From Methanogenium organophilum (GTDB lineage Archaea; Halobacteriota; Methanomicrobia; Methanomicrobiales; Methanomicrobiaceae), in assembly GCF_026684035.1 (NCBI RefSeq), contig NZ_CP113361.1, forward strand, positions 2,232,001 through 2,296,000: a stretch of 64,000 bases of DNA, given 5' to 3'. Numbering within the stretch: position 1 is the first letter of the stretch; each line of letters opens with the position of its first letter. Made by a program: the position numbers and the translations under genes. Positions 1-11,300 of the stretch are shown in pieces. The notes under the pieces are model-generated. The model worked only from the letters and a program-made list of their open reading frames with translations, did not search any database and was not told the origin of the DNA.

Positions 1-3000
1 CAGCAGTAAAGATAGCAGGATTGAACCATTTAACGTCTATGAGTTGCAATAATTCCTGATAATTTATTTTGGCGTGATTAAGGAACTTGGAAACCTTAAC
101 TTCGGAAACCGATGTGTCGAACCCCCAGAACAAATCCAGTTTTTGCGTATTTTCAAAAGGTGTTACAATTATACTCGTTTCATGCGGGGATATCCCCCAA
201 AAATCGCCTGCAATGTTTAGATCTAAGGGAAATGTATTGCTACCCTTTGGGGCTTGGAATGCTTCCATCAATTCATACCGGCTGATTCCCAGGTGCTGAA
301 GAAATATGCGCGATTCTTCCTGCCAGAGGTCAAATGAGATATTCATAGGGTAATCGGCAGTTCGTAGGATATCATATGCCTCTTTACAGATATTTTCAGG
401 AAAAGCCCGCAATTCCTGCTTTGTTCGTGTGGTCTGGGGGTTGAATGTTACTTGCCCATTATTATTCGGCTCAATGACAGCATTTTCCAAAATTTCACAC
501 ACAAGATCGATATAGGGTAATGGAGTGTCCGTATTCTCACAATTCAGTTTTATTTCTCCTATATCTGGACGACGCTCGAAGAGTTTATTCTTGACTGATT
601 TTCCATCCTCTTCGGAATCCTGATTTCCGAGGAATCGTAATAAGTCGGTGAGATATGCGGGAGCGCCGTATACGGATTGGCAATGCTTACATTCACAAAA
701 ATCCAGTGAACCAAAGAGTGTTTCAAGGTTTGGGATATCTTCCAAGTACTCAGAAAATTCTTCCTTAGTGAAGGTATGATGTGCAACAGCCTGTGGATTT
801 GTCCGATGTAATTCAAACCGATATTCGGCTATTCTAGCTAAAACCTGGGCATATTGAAACTCAGCAAAACCATATATAGTCAAAGCAGTACGCTGGTTAA
901 TGCCATTCCTTTCTAATATCCCAACAAATCTCTCTTTGCCAAGTGATACGATCTGAGCAGAACTATGAATTTTTTCATCCAATAACACGCGGCCTACGGC
1001 TGCACTAGGTGCAATACGATGTACTCTTTGCATGACCCTGGCTTCAGTACGCACGTATTCTGGAATATCAGGACGTTTTTCCCTGAAAAACGTATCAAGG
1101 TTGGTAGTGCGAAGATCAAAATCCGGGTGCGTATCGAGAAAATCAATTATCGTGTCGATATTGGATAAACCATGTTTATTGCTTGTTTTTATTGCAGCGG
1201 TAAAGGCAAGAGCAGGGAATAGTTTTTCGCTCTGACTGACCAATATGGCTGCATAATTATTTTTCTTCTTCTCAAGGGTACTACCATCAATCCACTCTGG
1301 GAGATCAGTATCATTCTCCTCAATCAACTCTGTCCATTGCTTATGTGTCAGTTTCACCAGTTGCCTTGGGATTATATTTTTTGATTTCAGAAAGGAGAGC
1401 GTAGGTTCATGGTTTTTGGTAATGTAGCCGAGATTCACGGTTTTCTCGAAGTCCTCCACCGCCATTGTTCCGCCAAATTCATTGGCACGATCTTTAAGAT
1501 CAATCCAGAAATTATCATTAAAATTTTTATGCTTTACAAAGGTATCAGCAATTTTACTATAATTGATCCGATCCACGAGAGATATCTCAAGGAGGGATTT
1601 GATACTTCCATTTCCAATGAGGATGGGCTTTTCTAGAGTATAACTTTGTTTGAGAGAGGAAAGGGCTGCCAGAATTTGCTCTTTCTTCTGGCTTATTACA
1701 ACAGGGATGAAATTTTCTTTTATTGCAGTATTTAAGGCCCGCGTTTGAAGTTCGGTTTCCATGAAGACCAAACCATTAACGGTCTGATCAACCAATTCCT
1801 CAATTTTGGTCCATTCTTCTGTACTTCCTAGTAAATCGCTTGGAAGAGTGGAGGGCAGACTTTGTCGAATGAAAGCATAAATCGCTTCAGGAGATATTAT
1901 TGGACTATCCAGCTTTCTATAGATGTGATGCGAGAGCAACAAACGCATCACATCTTCTTGGGATTGTCCTGCATTTAACGCTAGGTGGGTAATATCCTGT
2001 TCATTTTCGGTTTCCTGAATATCTTCAATGGATGTATCATTGAGGAATCTATTAACCAATTTCATCCGCACCTCGTATTCAGAAGTGCCACGGTAAGGTT
2101 CATTCCCTTCAGTAAAGTTGATCCAATCAATGGCTGTGGGATTGAAAAGGACTTTACTCTGGAGAATCTCGTTATTGTTCTCATCAATTAATTTTATCAA
2201 TAAGTGGAAGGGCACCTTGATTTGACCAGTTACAGGATTACGCGGTGGATCATACATTACGTTGAAAAAACCATTATGTAAAGTAGTTCTCTCTGCGAGA
2301 AGCGTACCCTCTCCACGTAATGGTTTTTCCCAAACTTGTACTGATAGTCCGGATCTTCCTTGCCAGAGATCATCTCGGACACACCCTTTAATCAGGAAAG
2401 GATATTCACCTACAAAGGCTTGTGGATTTACCTGCTTTATCTGCTGGTTGAGTGAACGTTGTGTCATCCGGTCTGCGTGGCCATTTACTGGCAGACCATT
2501 ATCACGTTGGTAATTCAATACCGCTTGTCGCGTCGTTTTACCAAAAGTGTTGGTCTTGAACTCTTTTTCATCAATCTTATGACCTAGATAAGCCAGAATC
2601 ATCTGGAGATTGCCAACATGCTTATTGGTCATGTTCAGACGCAGAATCCGTTTGATTGGGCTAAGGTTATTCGCCGATTTGACCTTCAATGTCTTCATCG
2701 GGATTGGGCGACTGGCCGCTACAGATATCAGTCGTTCGTATGTGGCTACGTTCAGTTCACCAGTCGGTTCCAGTTCATATTTTTTCTGGAAAGCAGTGAT
2801 GACTGCTCGGGTGCTATGGCCAAGATCTTTTCGTTTTAATTCATCTGGATCAATCTTGGAATCAAGTTTAGCAATGTGGTTTACACGCAAAAGTGTTTGT
2901 TGCAGGTGGCCGACTTGGTTTTTCGTGGTGAAATGGGCCTTGAGTGCCTCTTCCGTGAGCCTGTTGACTACATCCTCATTTAACTGGCCATCATCGGGTA

Positions 3001-3418
3001 GCCCCACTGTCCTCTGGAACTGTCTGACAGCTTCTTCAGTGCTTTTCCCAAATATGCGGCTTTTTACTTCACTTGGATCAATAATCTGGCCCGCTTGTTC
3101 GAGAAGAGTATGAATTTTCTTCGTACGGGTTTTATTTCCCGCAAAATAGTTATGCTCCAGTTTTTCCTTTAACTTTTCAACAGTGTTTGGTGATAGTTTA
3201 CCATCCACCCTTAAACCGGCTTCTTCCTGGAATTTTCTAATGGCAGCTTTAGTAGTATCCCCCATTTCATTTTTATTCAGCTCTTCAGGAGCAACTTCCA
3301 ACTTCAGCTTTTTCAACGCTGCTTGCAGACTTGCAACATCATTTTTACTCGGATTTTCCCATTGTATGCTCAATATTTTTATTGAGCTTAAGGTTAAAGC
3401 ATGATTTGGTATGGGCAT
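1..3418 (-). CDS. Tc toxin component A (TcA-like), C-terminus beyond window
   Basis: The frame is open from ATG at 3418 to the window edge (1,139 codons seen). Four peptidoglycan-binding-like repeats fill residues 25-345, each with an 'AVxxFQxxxGLxxxG' type core (for example TEEAVRQFQRTVGLPDDG). A transthyretin-like segment follows near 360-430. At about 907 comes CECKHCQSVYGAPAYLTDLL and at about 947 RRPDIGEIKL with LPYIDLVCEILE. These are hallmark motifs of the VRP1/TcA family, the pentameric receptor-binding and translocation-pore subunit of Tc toxins. The pore-forming and TcB-binding C-terminal part would lie outside the window. Its ATG overlaps the TAA of the preceding gene by one base (TAATG), so translation is probably coupled. 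Base composition is AT-richer than the TcBC gene of the same locus. The family call is secure; the target organism is unknown. Confidence 0.9.
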   Translation of the reverse strand, partial: MPIPNHALTLSSIKILSIQWENPSKNDVASLQAALKKLKLEVAPEELNKNEMGDTTKAAIRKFQEEAGLRVDGKLSPNTVEKLKEKLEHNYFAGNKTRTKKIHTLLEQAGQIIDPSEVKSRIFGKSTEEAVRQFQRTVGLPDDGQLNEDVVNRLTEEALKAHFTTKNQVGHLQQTLLRVNHIAKLDSKIDPDELKRKDLGHSTRAVITAFQKKYELEPTGELNVATYERLISVAASRPIPMKTLKVKSANNLSPIKRILRLNMTNKHVGNLQMILAYLGHKIDEKEFKTNTFGKTTRQAVLNYQRDNGLPVNGHADRMTQRSLNQQIKQVNPQAFVGEYPFLIKGCVRDDLWQGRSGLSVQVWEKPLRGEGTLLAERTTLHNGFFNVMYDPPRNPVTGQIKVPFHLLIKLIDENNNEILQSKVLFNPTAIDWINFTEGNEPYRGTSEYEVRMKLVNRFLNDTSIEDIQETENEQDITHLALNAGQSQEDVMRLLLSHHIYRKLDSPIISPEAIYAFIRQSLPSTLPSDLLGSTEEWTKIEELVDQTVNGLVFMETELQTRALNTAIKENFIPVVISQKKEQILAALSSLKQSYTLEKPILIGNGSIKSLLEISLVDRINYSKIADTFVKHKNFNDNFWIDLKDRANEFGGTMAVEDFEKTVNLGYITKNHEPTLSFLKSKNIIPRQLVKLTHKQWTELIEENDTDLPEWIDGSTLEKKKNNYAAILVSQSEKLFPALAFTAAIKTSNKHGLSNIDTIIDFLDTHPDFDLRTTNLDTFFREKRPDIPEYVRTEARVMQRVHRIAPSAAVGRVLLDEKIHSSAQIVSLGKERFVGILERNGINQRTALTIYGFAEFQYAQVLARIAEYRFELHRTNPQAVAHHTFTKEEFSEYLEDIPNLETLFGSLDFCECKHCQSVYGAPAYLTDLLRFLGNQDSEEDGKSVKNKLFERRPDIGEIKLNCENTDTPLPYIDLVCEILENAVIEPNNNGQVTFNPQTTRTKQELRAFPENICKEAYDILRTADYPMNISFDLWQEESRIFLQHLGISRYELMEAFQAPKGSNTFPLDLNIAGDFWGISPHETSIIVTPFENTQKLDLFWGFDTSVSEVKVSKFLNHAKINYQELLQLIDVKWFNPAIFTA

Positions 3419-4206
3419 TAGCGGCACTCCCCTTCTATTAACATCAATCTTCCATCATCTGTGTTCAACTGAATATCCAACATCCTAGCCTGATTCAATG
3501 GAGTACTATCCTGACGATCGGCAGTTTCACGGGCAGCGGCAGTTTTCTTCTCACCAAGAAACGGTCCCAGATAGTCTGTAAGGCATTTGTATTTAGTCCC
3601 TTGAGGCTGAAGAGAATCGGGAGCAACGAGGTTCATGACTTCATTTTTATCTATATTGAAAACTGGTTTGGAAAGATTGACACCTTCTCCCTTTAAGGTG
3701 ACCGTAACTATTTCGATTTTGGCCGCTCTTATAAGTGTAGACACTGTCGCTTTATCGAAGTCCCTCGATTGCGGGATTTTTCGTTCCACCTGGAACTGCT
3801 TCACCGCATTTTGCGTATTAGGCCCATAAAATTGCTCTTCCTGCTCGTTTTCCGATATGGAATTACCTAGGTTTAAAAGCATTTCATGCAGTGCCCGAAC
3901 CTCATTGCCTCTGGCATTCGGAGAAAGTAAGCGTGGTGACTGTAGGTTTTGCGGTGTTGCTATGCCGGTACCGGATTCTATCTCACGATTGATGAGAGTC
4001 GCTGTCCTTTCGGCCACTTCACCGGTCGGTTCGAGCCTATGATTCTCCTGAAAGGTAATTACTGCCGTTCTGGTCGATAACCCGAACCTCTGGGTTGCAC
4101 TTTCTTCCTTATCTATAACTAATTCAAGTGATGATAGAGCCTGCTGCTGATCACCCGCAGCAGGGCCCTTCATCCTCAGTTTTAATGGGAATATAAATTT
4201 GTTCAT
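3418..4206 (-). CDS. Short TcA N-terminus-like protein with two peptidoglycan-binding repeats
   Basis: This protein of about 262 residues has a peptidoglycan-binding-like repeat near residues 15-75 (STRTAVITFQENHRLEPTGE) and a second near 95-165 (NTQNAVKQFQVERKIPQ). The rest (KPVFNIDKNEVMNLVAP, then YLGPFLGEKK and ETADRQDSTPLNQ) can be lined up with the part of the neighbouring TcA just after its transthyretin-like domain (residues near 430-480, with ETENEQDITHL). It therefore looks like a shortened TcA N terminus without the toxin body, not an independent enzyme. I place the start at ATG 4206, behind AAGGGGATTATC, rather than at the TTG 15 nt upstream. It sits between a GC-rich paralogue and the TcA gene, in the same direction and overlapping TcA by one base. 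It could be an accessory binding subunit or a leftover of recombination. Confidence 0.7.
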   Translation of the reverse strand: MNKFIFPLKLRMKGPAAGDQQQALSSLELVIDKEESATQRFGLSTRTAVITFQENHRLEPTGEVAERTATLINREIESGTGIATPQNLQSPRLLSPNARGNEVRALHEMLLNLGNSISENEQEEQFYGPNTQNAVKQFQVERKIPQSRDFDKATVSTLIRAAKIEIVTVTLKGEGVNLSKPVFNIDKNEVMNLVAPDSLQPQGTKYKCLTDYLGPFLGEKKTAAARETADRQDSTPLNQARMLDIQLNTDDGRLMLIEGECR

Positions 4207-4250
4207 GATAATCCCCTTCAAATCATTTTCATCTGTTCATTACACTGCAA

Positions 4251-4955
4251 TCACTGCCTTTTGCTGAATAACCTCGTGCTTTTCAGCATTGTTGCGCCGA
4301 CGGTCGTGGTTTCGCTCAGAAGGGTCGTCTTGTCGCCGAAATCACGCCGGTACAGGCGGAGCTTGAGCTTCTCCGCCAGCAGACCATGCTCGAGCAGAAT
4401 GGCCCCCTGGATCGTATGGTGATCCACGGCAGGCGCTGCGATGGGCACGATGATGTCGATGGTCTCAATCGGCTTTGCATTCGGAATCACCTGGGATGAC
4501 CCGATCGTCCGGCCCTCTGCGTCGGCGCTGTCGTCCCCCAGACGGATTGCCCTGCGATCGGTCACATGTGCGGCTTGCATCCGCGTGCCTCGCAAAGGCA
4601 CTCCGTCCTCACGGTGAACGACGCCTGTCACCAGCAGGAAGGCGGGTGGGCGCTCCGGGTCCAGCAGCCCCAACTCGCGCAACAGTTTGTTCAGTGCATC
4701 CGCTGTCGGACGGTCCACGTCACCGCTGGGCTGCAAACGCCACTCCCGCTGGAAGACGCTCACCAGCTTTCCCGTGGCTCTGTTGAAGGACTGGCGGTCA
4801 CGATCCCGACGCAGTGCTGCCGCCAACTCACGACGGGCGGCCTCGTCGTTCGCAAGAATCAAGGATCGCTCGAGCAGCACCTGCATCGCGTTGTGCAGGT
4901 CCGCTACCGGCGGTCCCTGCATTCCCTGATTCAAGGGATAAGCGATCTTGTTCAT
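4251..4955 (-). CDS. GC-rich TcA N-terminal remnant (peptidoglycan-binding + transthyretin-like pieces)
   Basis: The 234-residue product begins with a peptidoglycan-binding-like unit (residues 1-95: VADLHNAMQVLLERSLILAN, then KLVSVFQREWRLQPSGDVDR). Two broken transthyretin-like segments follow: VTGVVHREDGVPLRGT with DAEGRT, and KLKLRLYRRDFGDKTTLLSE. In intact relatives the D-A-x-G-x-Y turn is followed by a full beta sandwich; here the text jumps from DAEGRT straight to SSQVIPNAKPIETI, and the end (MLKSTRLFSKRQ) does not continue a domain. I read it as a TcA N terminus with internal deletions and a frameshifted tail. Its GC-rich, bacterial-looking codon use matches the TcBC gene and not the next two genes. 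It may still be translated; start at ATG 4955 after a weak GGGTG. Confidence 0.6.
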   Translation of the reverse strand: MNKIAYPLNQGMQGPPVADLHNAMQVLLERSLILANDEAARRELAAALRRDRDRQSFNRATGKLVSVFQREWRLQPSGDVDRPTADALNKLLRELGLLDPERPPAFLLVTGVVHREDGVPLRGTRMQAAHVTDRRAIRLGDDSADAEGRTIGSSQVIPNAKPIETIDIIVPIAAPAVDHHTIQGAILLEHGLLAEKLKLRLYRRDFGDKTTLLSETTTVGATMLKSTRLFSKRQ

Positions 4956-5336
4956 AGTCGCACCCGTAATGGTTTTGATCTATAAATGATTTTGCGAACT
5001 TCAGGCCCACATTTTTTGCTGTTCGGCAGCTGATTCAAGTGTCCGGTCGCGAGGGCAGTCGTTGATTCCGTCCAGCCAGGGGCCTGTCAGGAATATCTGG
5101 TGGCCGATGAGATAGCTCGCGAACTGGAAGGCGGCCTAGGCTTGTGCACCAGCGAGGATGGCATAGCGATCACCGGCACGACTGGGCCTACCTCACCCGT
5201 CTAGCAGATCGGTTAGCAGCGCGACCGGTAGCAGGATGAGAAGAAATCCATCAGGCCAATGAATAATTTCGGGGGGTTGAAGTTCATAAATCTCTCACGA
5301 TTGGCACCGCTTAGAATTGCGAGCGTTGCAGCTATT
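4956..5336 (-). pseudogene. Degraded GC-rich spacer with a broken minus-strand reading frame
   Basis: No intact gene is seen between TcBC and the TcA-like genes. On the minus strand, 5192-5001 reads as a protein-like frame (YAILAGAQA, one in-frame TAG, then AAFQFASYLIGHQIFLTGPW and RTLESAAEQQKMWA) before a TGA. The composition resembles the adjacent GC-rich genes, so this is probably decayed coding DNA. The parent family is not recognised. Confidence 0.3.
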
Positions 5337-8300
5337 TCATCTTTTCTTGAATATCCACTCGTAGATGGTTTCGGTCACTTCACCGGCGGCCCACCCGCTG
5401 ATCACCGCACCAGCGATCCCACCGATGATCCCGCCTATCAGACCACCGGCGGGAACGGTGACAACTTCTTCAGGTGTGGCCACTTGAGGGCCTGCCTGAC
5501 CCGCACCTAATGCGATGGCCCCACCGATCTTGGCTCCTGCTTTAGCGCCTGTCCAAGCGCCTGCCCAGAAACCGACCTTCTTTGTAATGGTCTTTGCTTT
5601 GTTCTCTGCGTAATAAACATCGACGGCATCGAGGCTGATGCTGACGACCAGCAGAAGACGTCCTCCCCACTTCACAAACTGGTATGGCCTTCCACCAGCC
5701 CTTATTTTGGCTGAAGCTTCGGCTTGCGGCGGCACTTCGACCGCCTTCATTACATAACCACGACCTTTAATGTTTTCGAAGCCGAGTTTCTCGAGTGCTG
5801 CCCTTACTTTCGCCGCAGATTCACTCTTTCCGGTTTTTATGATCTCCCAGACATTTTTGTTGATTCGATTCTTGAGCTCGGTTGGTGATAGCCTGTTAGG
5901 GTCCTTTATCTTCGCAAGCGCCTCGTCGAAGATTTCCTGCATCTCCGTGATCTCGCTGAATCTACGGTTCAGAAGAGCGTTCGGGTTCTGTGTCACCGAA
6001 ACTGGCGCCTGCGGCTTGGGGGGTGCACCACCTGGTTCGACGCCAAGGTGCTTGGTCTGACGATTAGTCAAAGGATCGAGAAACTGTCGGTTATTCGGAT
6101 CTAATGCCCTTGCGCGCGCTTCTGCGGGCGAGATGATTTTCTGGCCAACGGGATTCGGTTCGTCGATATCCATCGTTAATGCCACCTGTCTCAAACCTAC
6201 TTTTCCTTGCTGCTCAAAGGGCTGTTCGAGCTGTTCCAGTCTTTCTATGGCTTCGTCAGCGATTTCGCTGACATCCTGAGTGCCCGTTGGATCAACCTTC
6301 CGCACAGGATTCCCGCTAACATACGCATAGATATTCTTCCCATCCCTTAAACCGACGGGGTCAGTTGAGATCCACACCCCCAGCCACGGCGCGTAATACC
6401 TCGCCCCGTGATAATATAACCCACTATCTTCATCCCGCTCCTTCCCCGTATATCGATACCTCTTCGGTGTCTCGGTCTGGCTGCGCACGGCTTGGTAGGT
6501 CGAGCTGCCGTACGGTGCATACTCCTCGTAGGAGATGACCTTGGCCTGTTCATCCAGCTCCAGGCTGGCCGAGCCGAGGTGGTTGCCGAACTGGTAGCGG
6601 ATCAGTTGCCGTGGCGCTCGGTCGTTGTCCGCCGTGTCGAGCGTGCGGGTCTCCACCAGGGCGATGCGCTGCTTGTCGTCCATCACATGCAGCGTCTCCC
6701 GCTCCAGCGTGGCGGTGTTAGCACCGATCGGGCCATCGTGCCTGCGGAAGATCTCGAAGTCGCCGAGGTAGACACGCTCTACAGTGAGTCCCGGCGCCTT
6801 CTCCCACACCTTGCGCACGCGTTGGCCCGATGTGTCGTAGGCGTAAAAGGCCGTGCCGCCGCCACCCAAGTCGGTCTGCCGCAACTGGTCCTTGTAGTCC
6901 CAGTGCATGTTCGCCCCGGGGAGCCCACCACCCAGGTGTGGCATGCGCACCATGTTACCGTGAGCATCGTGCTGGTATGACTCAACCTGTGGGTTGGCAC
7001 TGTTGGGATGGAGCGTGGTGCGGGTGAGGCGATTACTGGCCTTTATTGATGCGCCACCGCTGCCATCTTCAATCAGACTGGGCTCTACATAGTCGTAAAC
7101 GCGTTTCCAGCCGGCATGAGCCGGGTCGCTGCCCCGGTGCTGCATCTGCAGGAAGTTGCCGACGGCATCGTAGACATAGCGCTCTATGTAGCGCCCCATG
7201 GCCTTGCCATCGTTGGGATGCTGGCGGGCGGTATGATCTGCGTCGTTGTGGCTGTGTGGTACTGGTTCACCGTTCTGTCCGAGGTGCTCGCGTCCGGCGG
7301 CCTGGATCAGCCGGTAGAGCGCGTCGTAGAAGTAGTCGTTGCTCGGCTCGACGCGCTTGTTCCTGAAGTAGATGGTCTGCTGTGCGTCGTCTAGGATGTA
7401 CGTGATGTTGCCGGCGGGATCGTAGGTGTAGTGCAGGTTCTGCAGGCCACAGGCCTTGCCCTGAGGCGGGATCTCCGGCGCTGCGATGGTGGGTGGGGGC
7501 GGAGTCGGGTTGTCGCAGTCTTCGGCGAAAGCCGCTCCGCGCCGCGTATAGAGATGGACCAACCGAAAGGTCTCGGGTTCGTAACGGTAACGGGTGGTCG
7601 AGCCGTTCTTGTAGTCGATGCACAGGCGCTGGCCCTTAGCGTCGTAATCGATGTTGGCGACGCCGACTGGTGACGGCGTCTCGGCGACGGGGTCGAGCAG
7701 CTTGCTGGGTTCTGCAGCGTGTTCCAGCCACACGTCCAGCCGCTCCAACAGGTTCGCCTCGTTGAAGACTGGCTGGATGACATTGATTCTGTTCGGGCAT
7801 TGGGTGCGGGTTAAGCTACTGTGCGGCGCCACGGACTGGATCGGGCGGTTGAGCGCGTCGTAGCGGGTGCTGCCCTCAAAGAATTCGGCTTCCAGTTGTG
7901 GCTCCGCTGGCAGCAACCAGTCCGGGACGGCCGTGTAGTTGCGGGCGAGCCGCCGCGTGCTGCACAGCAAGTTGCCCTTGAAATCATAGGCCTCGCTCAG
8001 GCTGCTGTTGGCGTCGAGCCGGGCATTGGTGGCGACGCCCGCGGAATCGAAGTGGCGGTAGATGCGGGTGCGCAGGTTGAGCATTTCAGCGTTGGCGACG
8101 CCTTCACCGTACTCGATCTTGTCGACCAGGACATCGCGGTTGAGCGTACGCGGATCGGACTCCGCAGTGGTACCGCGGACGGTTTGCTCGACGGGGCGAC
8201 GCAGCGCATCGTAGGTGGTGGTGAAGGTGTGGCCGCGGCTGTCCCAGGCGCGGATGGGCTTGCCGGCCACGTCGTTGAGCATCCAGCGGGCGCCCGCTTC

Positions 8301-11300
8301 CATACTGAGCTGGTGGATGCGGTTGCCGAGCATGTCGTAGGTGTAGCGCATGACGATGCGCTGCTCGGTTGCACCGTTCGGCTGGTGGTTAACGGGCAGT
8401 TTGCGCTCGTCGCTCACGATGCGCTGGTTGCCTTCGATGTCGAGCTCCACGCGGGTGGCGAAGCTGTCTTCGGTGCCGTCGAGGTCGTGACCGGGACAGA
8501 CGACGCGATTGCGCACCACGGTCAGGAACGGTCGACCAAGGGCATCAAAATGCGCCGTGGTCGGCGTGTCGGCGTGAGCGGCAGCTCGCTGGGCTGCGTC
8601 GCGCTCGTGAGTTCCCATGGCGCCGCCGATGCGTTGCGTGTGCCAGGTCTGCCAGGTTGCGGGCTGCGTCTTGAAGTATTCGGCCACGTAGCCCTGGATG
8701 TCGGGATCAGTGCGCGGGTCGCCGGTCTGCTGATTCCGCGGCGCACAGGTGTCATTGACGTCGTAGGTGGTCTGCTGCCAGGGATCGAACACTATTTTCT
8801 CGTAGGTGTGATTCGGGTGCAGGGTGGCGATGACGCGCTCGGCCGGGTCATAGAACAGTACCGGGCTGACGCCGACCGTTACGCCGAATTCGTAATCATG
8901 CGTGGCGCTGAAGAAGGGCTCGAACTGGCGGACAGGCTTGCCCTTGTTGTTGAAGATGGTCCAGCCGCTGCCCACCCAGCGGGGACTGACGGTGGGCGAT
9001 TGCGGGTCGTTGACGTCCAGCGGCCCCGGCTCGGCCTGGATCTTCTTCTGGATCTCGCGGCCAAAGCCATCGGAGTAGCTGAAGCTGAGCTGGAACTTCA
9101 ACCCCTGTGGGGGCAATGGGGCGGTCGCGTGGGTTTCACGGGCGATTGTTGCGGCGCACGCCGGTTGCCACCGGGTCGGGTCGTCGGGATGGGCCTGCCG
9201 GGTGCGGCGGAAGCGGTCGAGGTCGTAGACGATACGCGTCGTGGCGTCTCGCAGTAGGCCTGGAGCAATGGTGTGCGGACCGGCGGCGTTGAAGAAGTTG
9301 TCGAGCTGGGCCTGTGTGATGTCGGCAACGAAACCGGTCAGGGAGTCACCTTCCACAGGGGCTGGCAATGGCTTCCCCATGACGGCGGTGCCCACCACCA
9401 TGCCGAGCGTATCGAAGGCCACATCGGTCCGGTTGTGGTTCGGGTCACTGACGAGGCGCGGCTGCATGACACGGTAGTCGTTTGCGTCCACCGTCACCCG
9501 GTTGCCGCGAGCATCACGTGTTTCCGTCATCAGCAGGTCGTCCGCGTCGAAGTCGACGAAAGCGTCCTGACCGAAGGGGTCGCGGTAGCGTCGCGGCAAG
9601 AAGAAATGCTGCCGCGCCTGTGCCAGTTCAGTGGATGCAGCATCGAGCGGGTTGGTGGTGAAGAACGACTGACCCGATGGGATCCACCAATGATCATCGG
9701 CATCGGTTTCGGGGAAGCGTCCGTCGGCCTTGAGCGCCTGGCTTTGCAGGTAGCCGCCCCGGTTCCCACCCTGGCCGCCGAGCACAGCTGCCGGGTCGGG
9801 CAGCAGGGGCTCGGCTGGTTGACCCGAACGGGGTCGCTGGAAGACCTGGGTCAGCAATCCGGGTGTAAAGGCGAGCTTGTAGCTTTCACCGGACAGGGCG
9901 AGTGAGTGCAACTCACCGAGCGGCAGCAGTCCGCTCAGATCGTCGCGCCGGTAAAGCGTCCGCAGCCACTCGATAGGGCGGCGACAGGGGTTGTCTGTGG
10001 CCGCGGCCTCGTAAGGTACCTGGTCTGTGAACTTGTGGCGCAGCCGGCCTGCAGCCATGGGATCCGGCTCGGCCAGATCTGAGGCCTGAAACCGGCCAGC
10101 GGCTCCTGTGGGCATGTAGCCCGTCAACTCGAAGGTCAACGCCTCGCAGGGCAGCGGGGTGCGGTAGGTGTCCGATGTCTCAATAGTGTTGGTGACGCGG
10201 TTTTCGGTATAGGTGAGCAGTGGGGTTGTTTGCTTCGCTTGATCGGTGGCATCGAGCCCGGTCAGACCTGGGTTCGGCACCTGCTGCACGTTTCCCTGTT
10301 CGTCGACAACATGGATCTGCTCGCGCCGCCCATAACCAACGGCCGCCTGCTTGAGCACGTTGCCAAAAGCATCGACCTCCAGCGTCAGCGCGTGCTGAAT
10401 GCGCGGGTCCTCGGGGTTCCGCTCGTAGTGGTAGCTGATCGCCTCACGTGCATGGGTGAAGAAGACGGCGTGGCGGTTGTCAGATCGGGGCTGGAGGGTC
10501 CGGATCGTGAAATTCTGTTCGGTGACAGTGTAGGGTGTCCCGGCACGCTGGATCTGCCCGGGCGTTGAGCCGAAACCAGTGTCATCGGCATAGACCTCCT
10601 GGCGCAGCATCGAGCCCCTGAGGGCACGGCAGGCTTCGTGCTCTTCTTTCACGGTCAGGCCGTTGGGGAGAACCGTGTCCGGTAGCAGCAAATCTCGGGC
10701 TTCCGCATCGGTGAGGCCGGGCTCGCGGAAGTACTCGCCTTTGTCCGCGACGTTCAGCAGGCCTGCGAAGTAGTCGGAGACGTGGTTGCGGCCGAGGTAT
10801 AAGCCCGTGTGGAACCAGGTTTTGGTATGCACCGGCGGTACGTGCGACTCTGGGGCGATGTTGTCTGCCGGTACATTGCCGCCGGCAAGCGTCGCAAACT
10901 CCTCGGTATCCCACTGCTCGACCATCCCGAAGCCGCGGAACTCGCGCTCTTCGCCATCAAAGTACCCGTGGTGATAGGCGTAGCGGGTGACAAAGCGGTT
11001 CCGGCTGATGTGATCAGAGGTCGTGACCTTCTCCACCACGTGCACCGGAAAAGGCAGCCGCGTGATCCAGGGTTTGCCGTCGCGCTTGTCGAGCAGATAG
11101 AACTTTGTCGATGGGGCGTAGTCGACGCGGGTTTCGGCGCCGAGGTTGTTGATGGTCTTTACTAAGAGGTGCGGCTTCTGGCCGCCTATTAAGTTGACGT
11201 AGCGCATCTGCTGACGTGCATCGCCCGGCAAAGGTGACGACCAGACCAGGCAGGCCGTGCCGTTGCCGAGCAGGTCGATCGGCACGATGCTCAACACTTC

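Noticed and set aside
7821..9257. A long open frame (478 codons) on the plus strand
   Set aside because: It is antisense to the TcB-TcC gene, whose motifs are clear; long shadow frames are expected in GC-rich coding DNA. No domain is visible in its translation.
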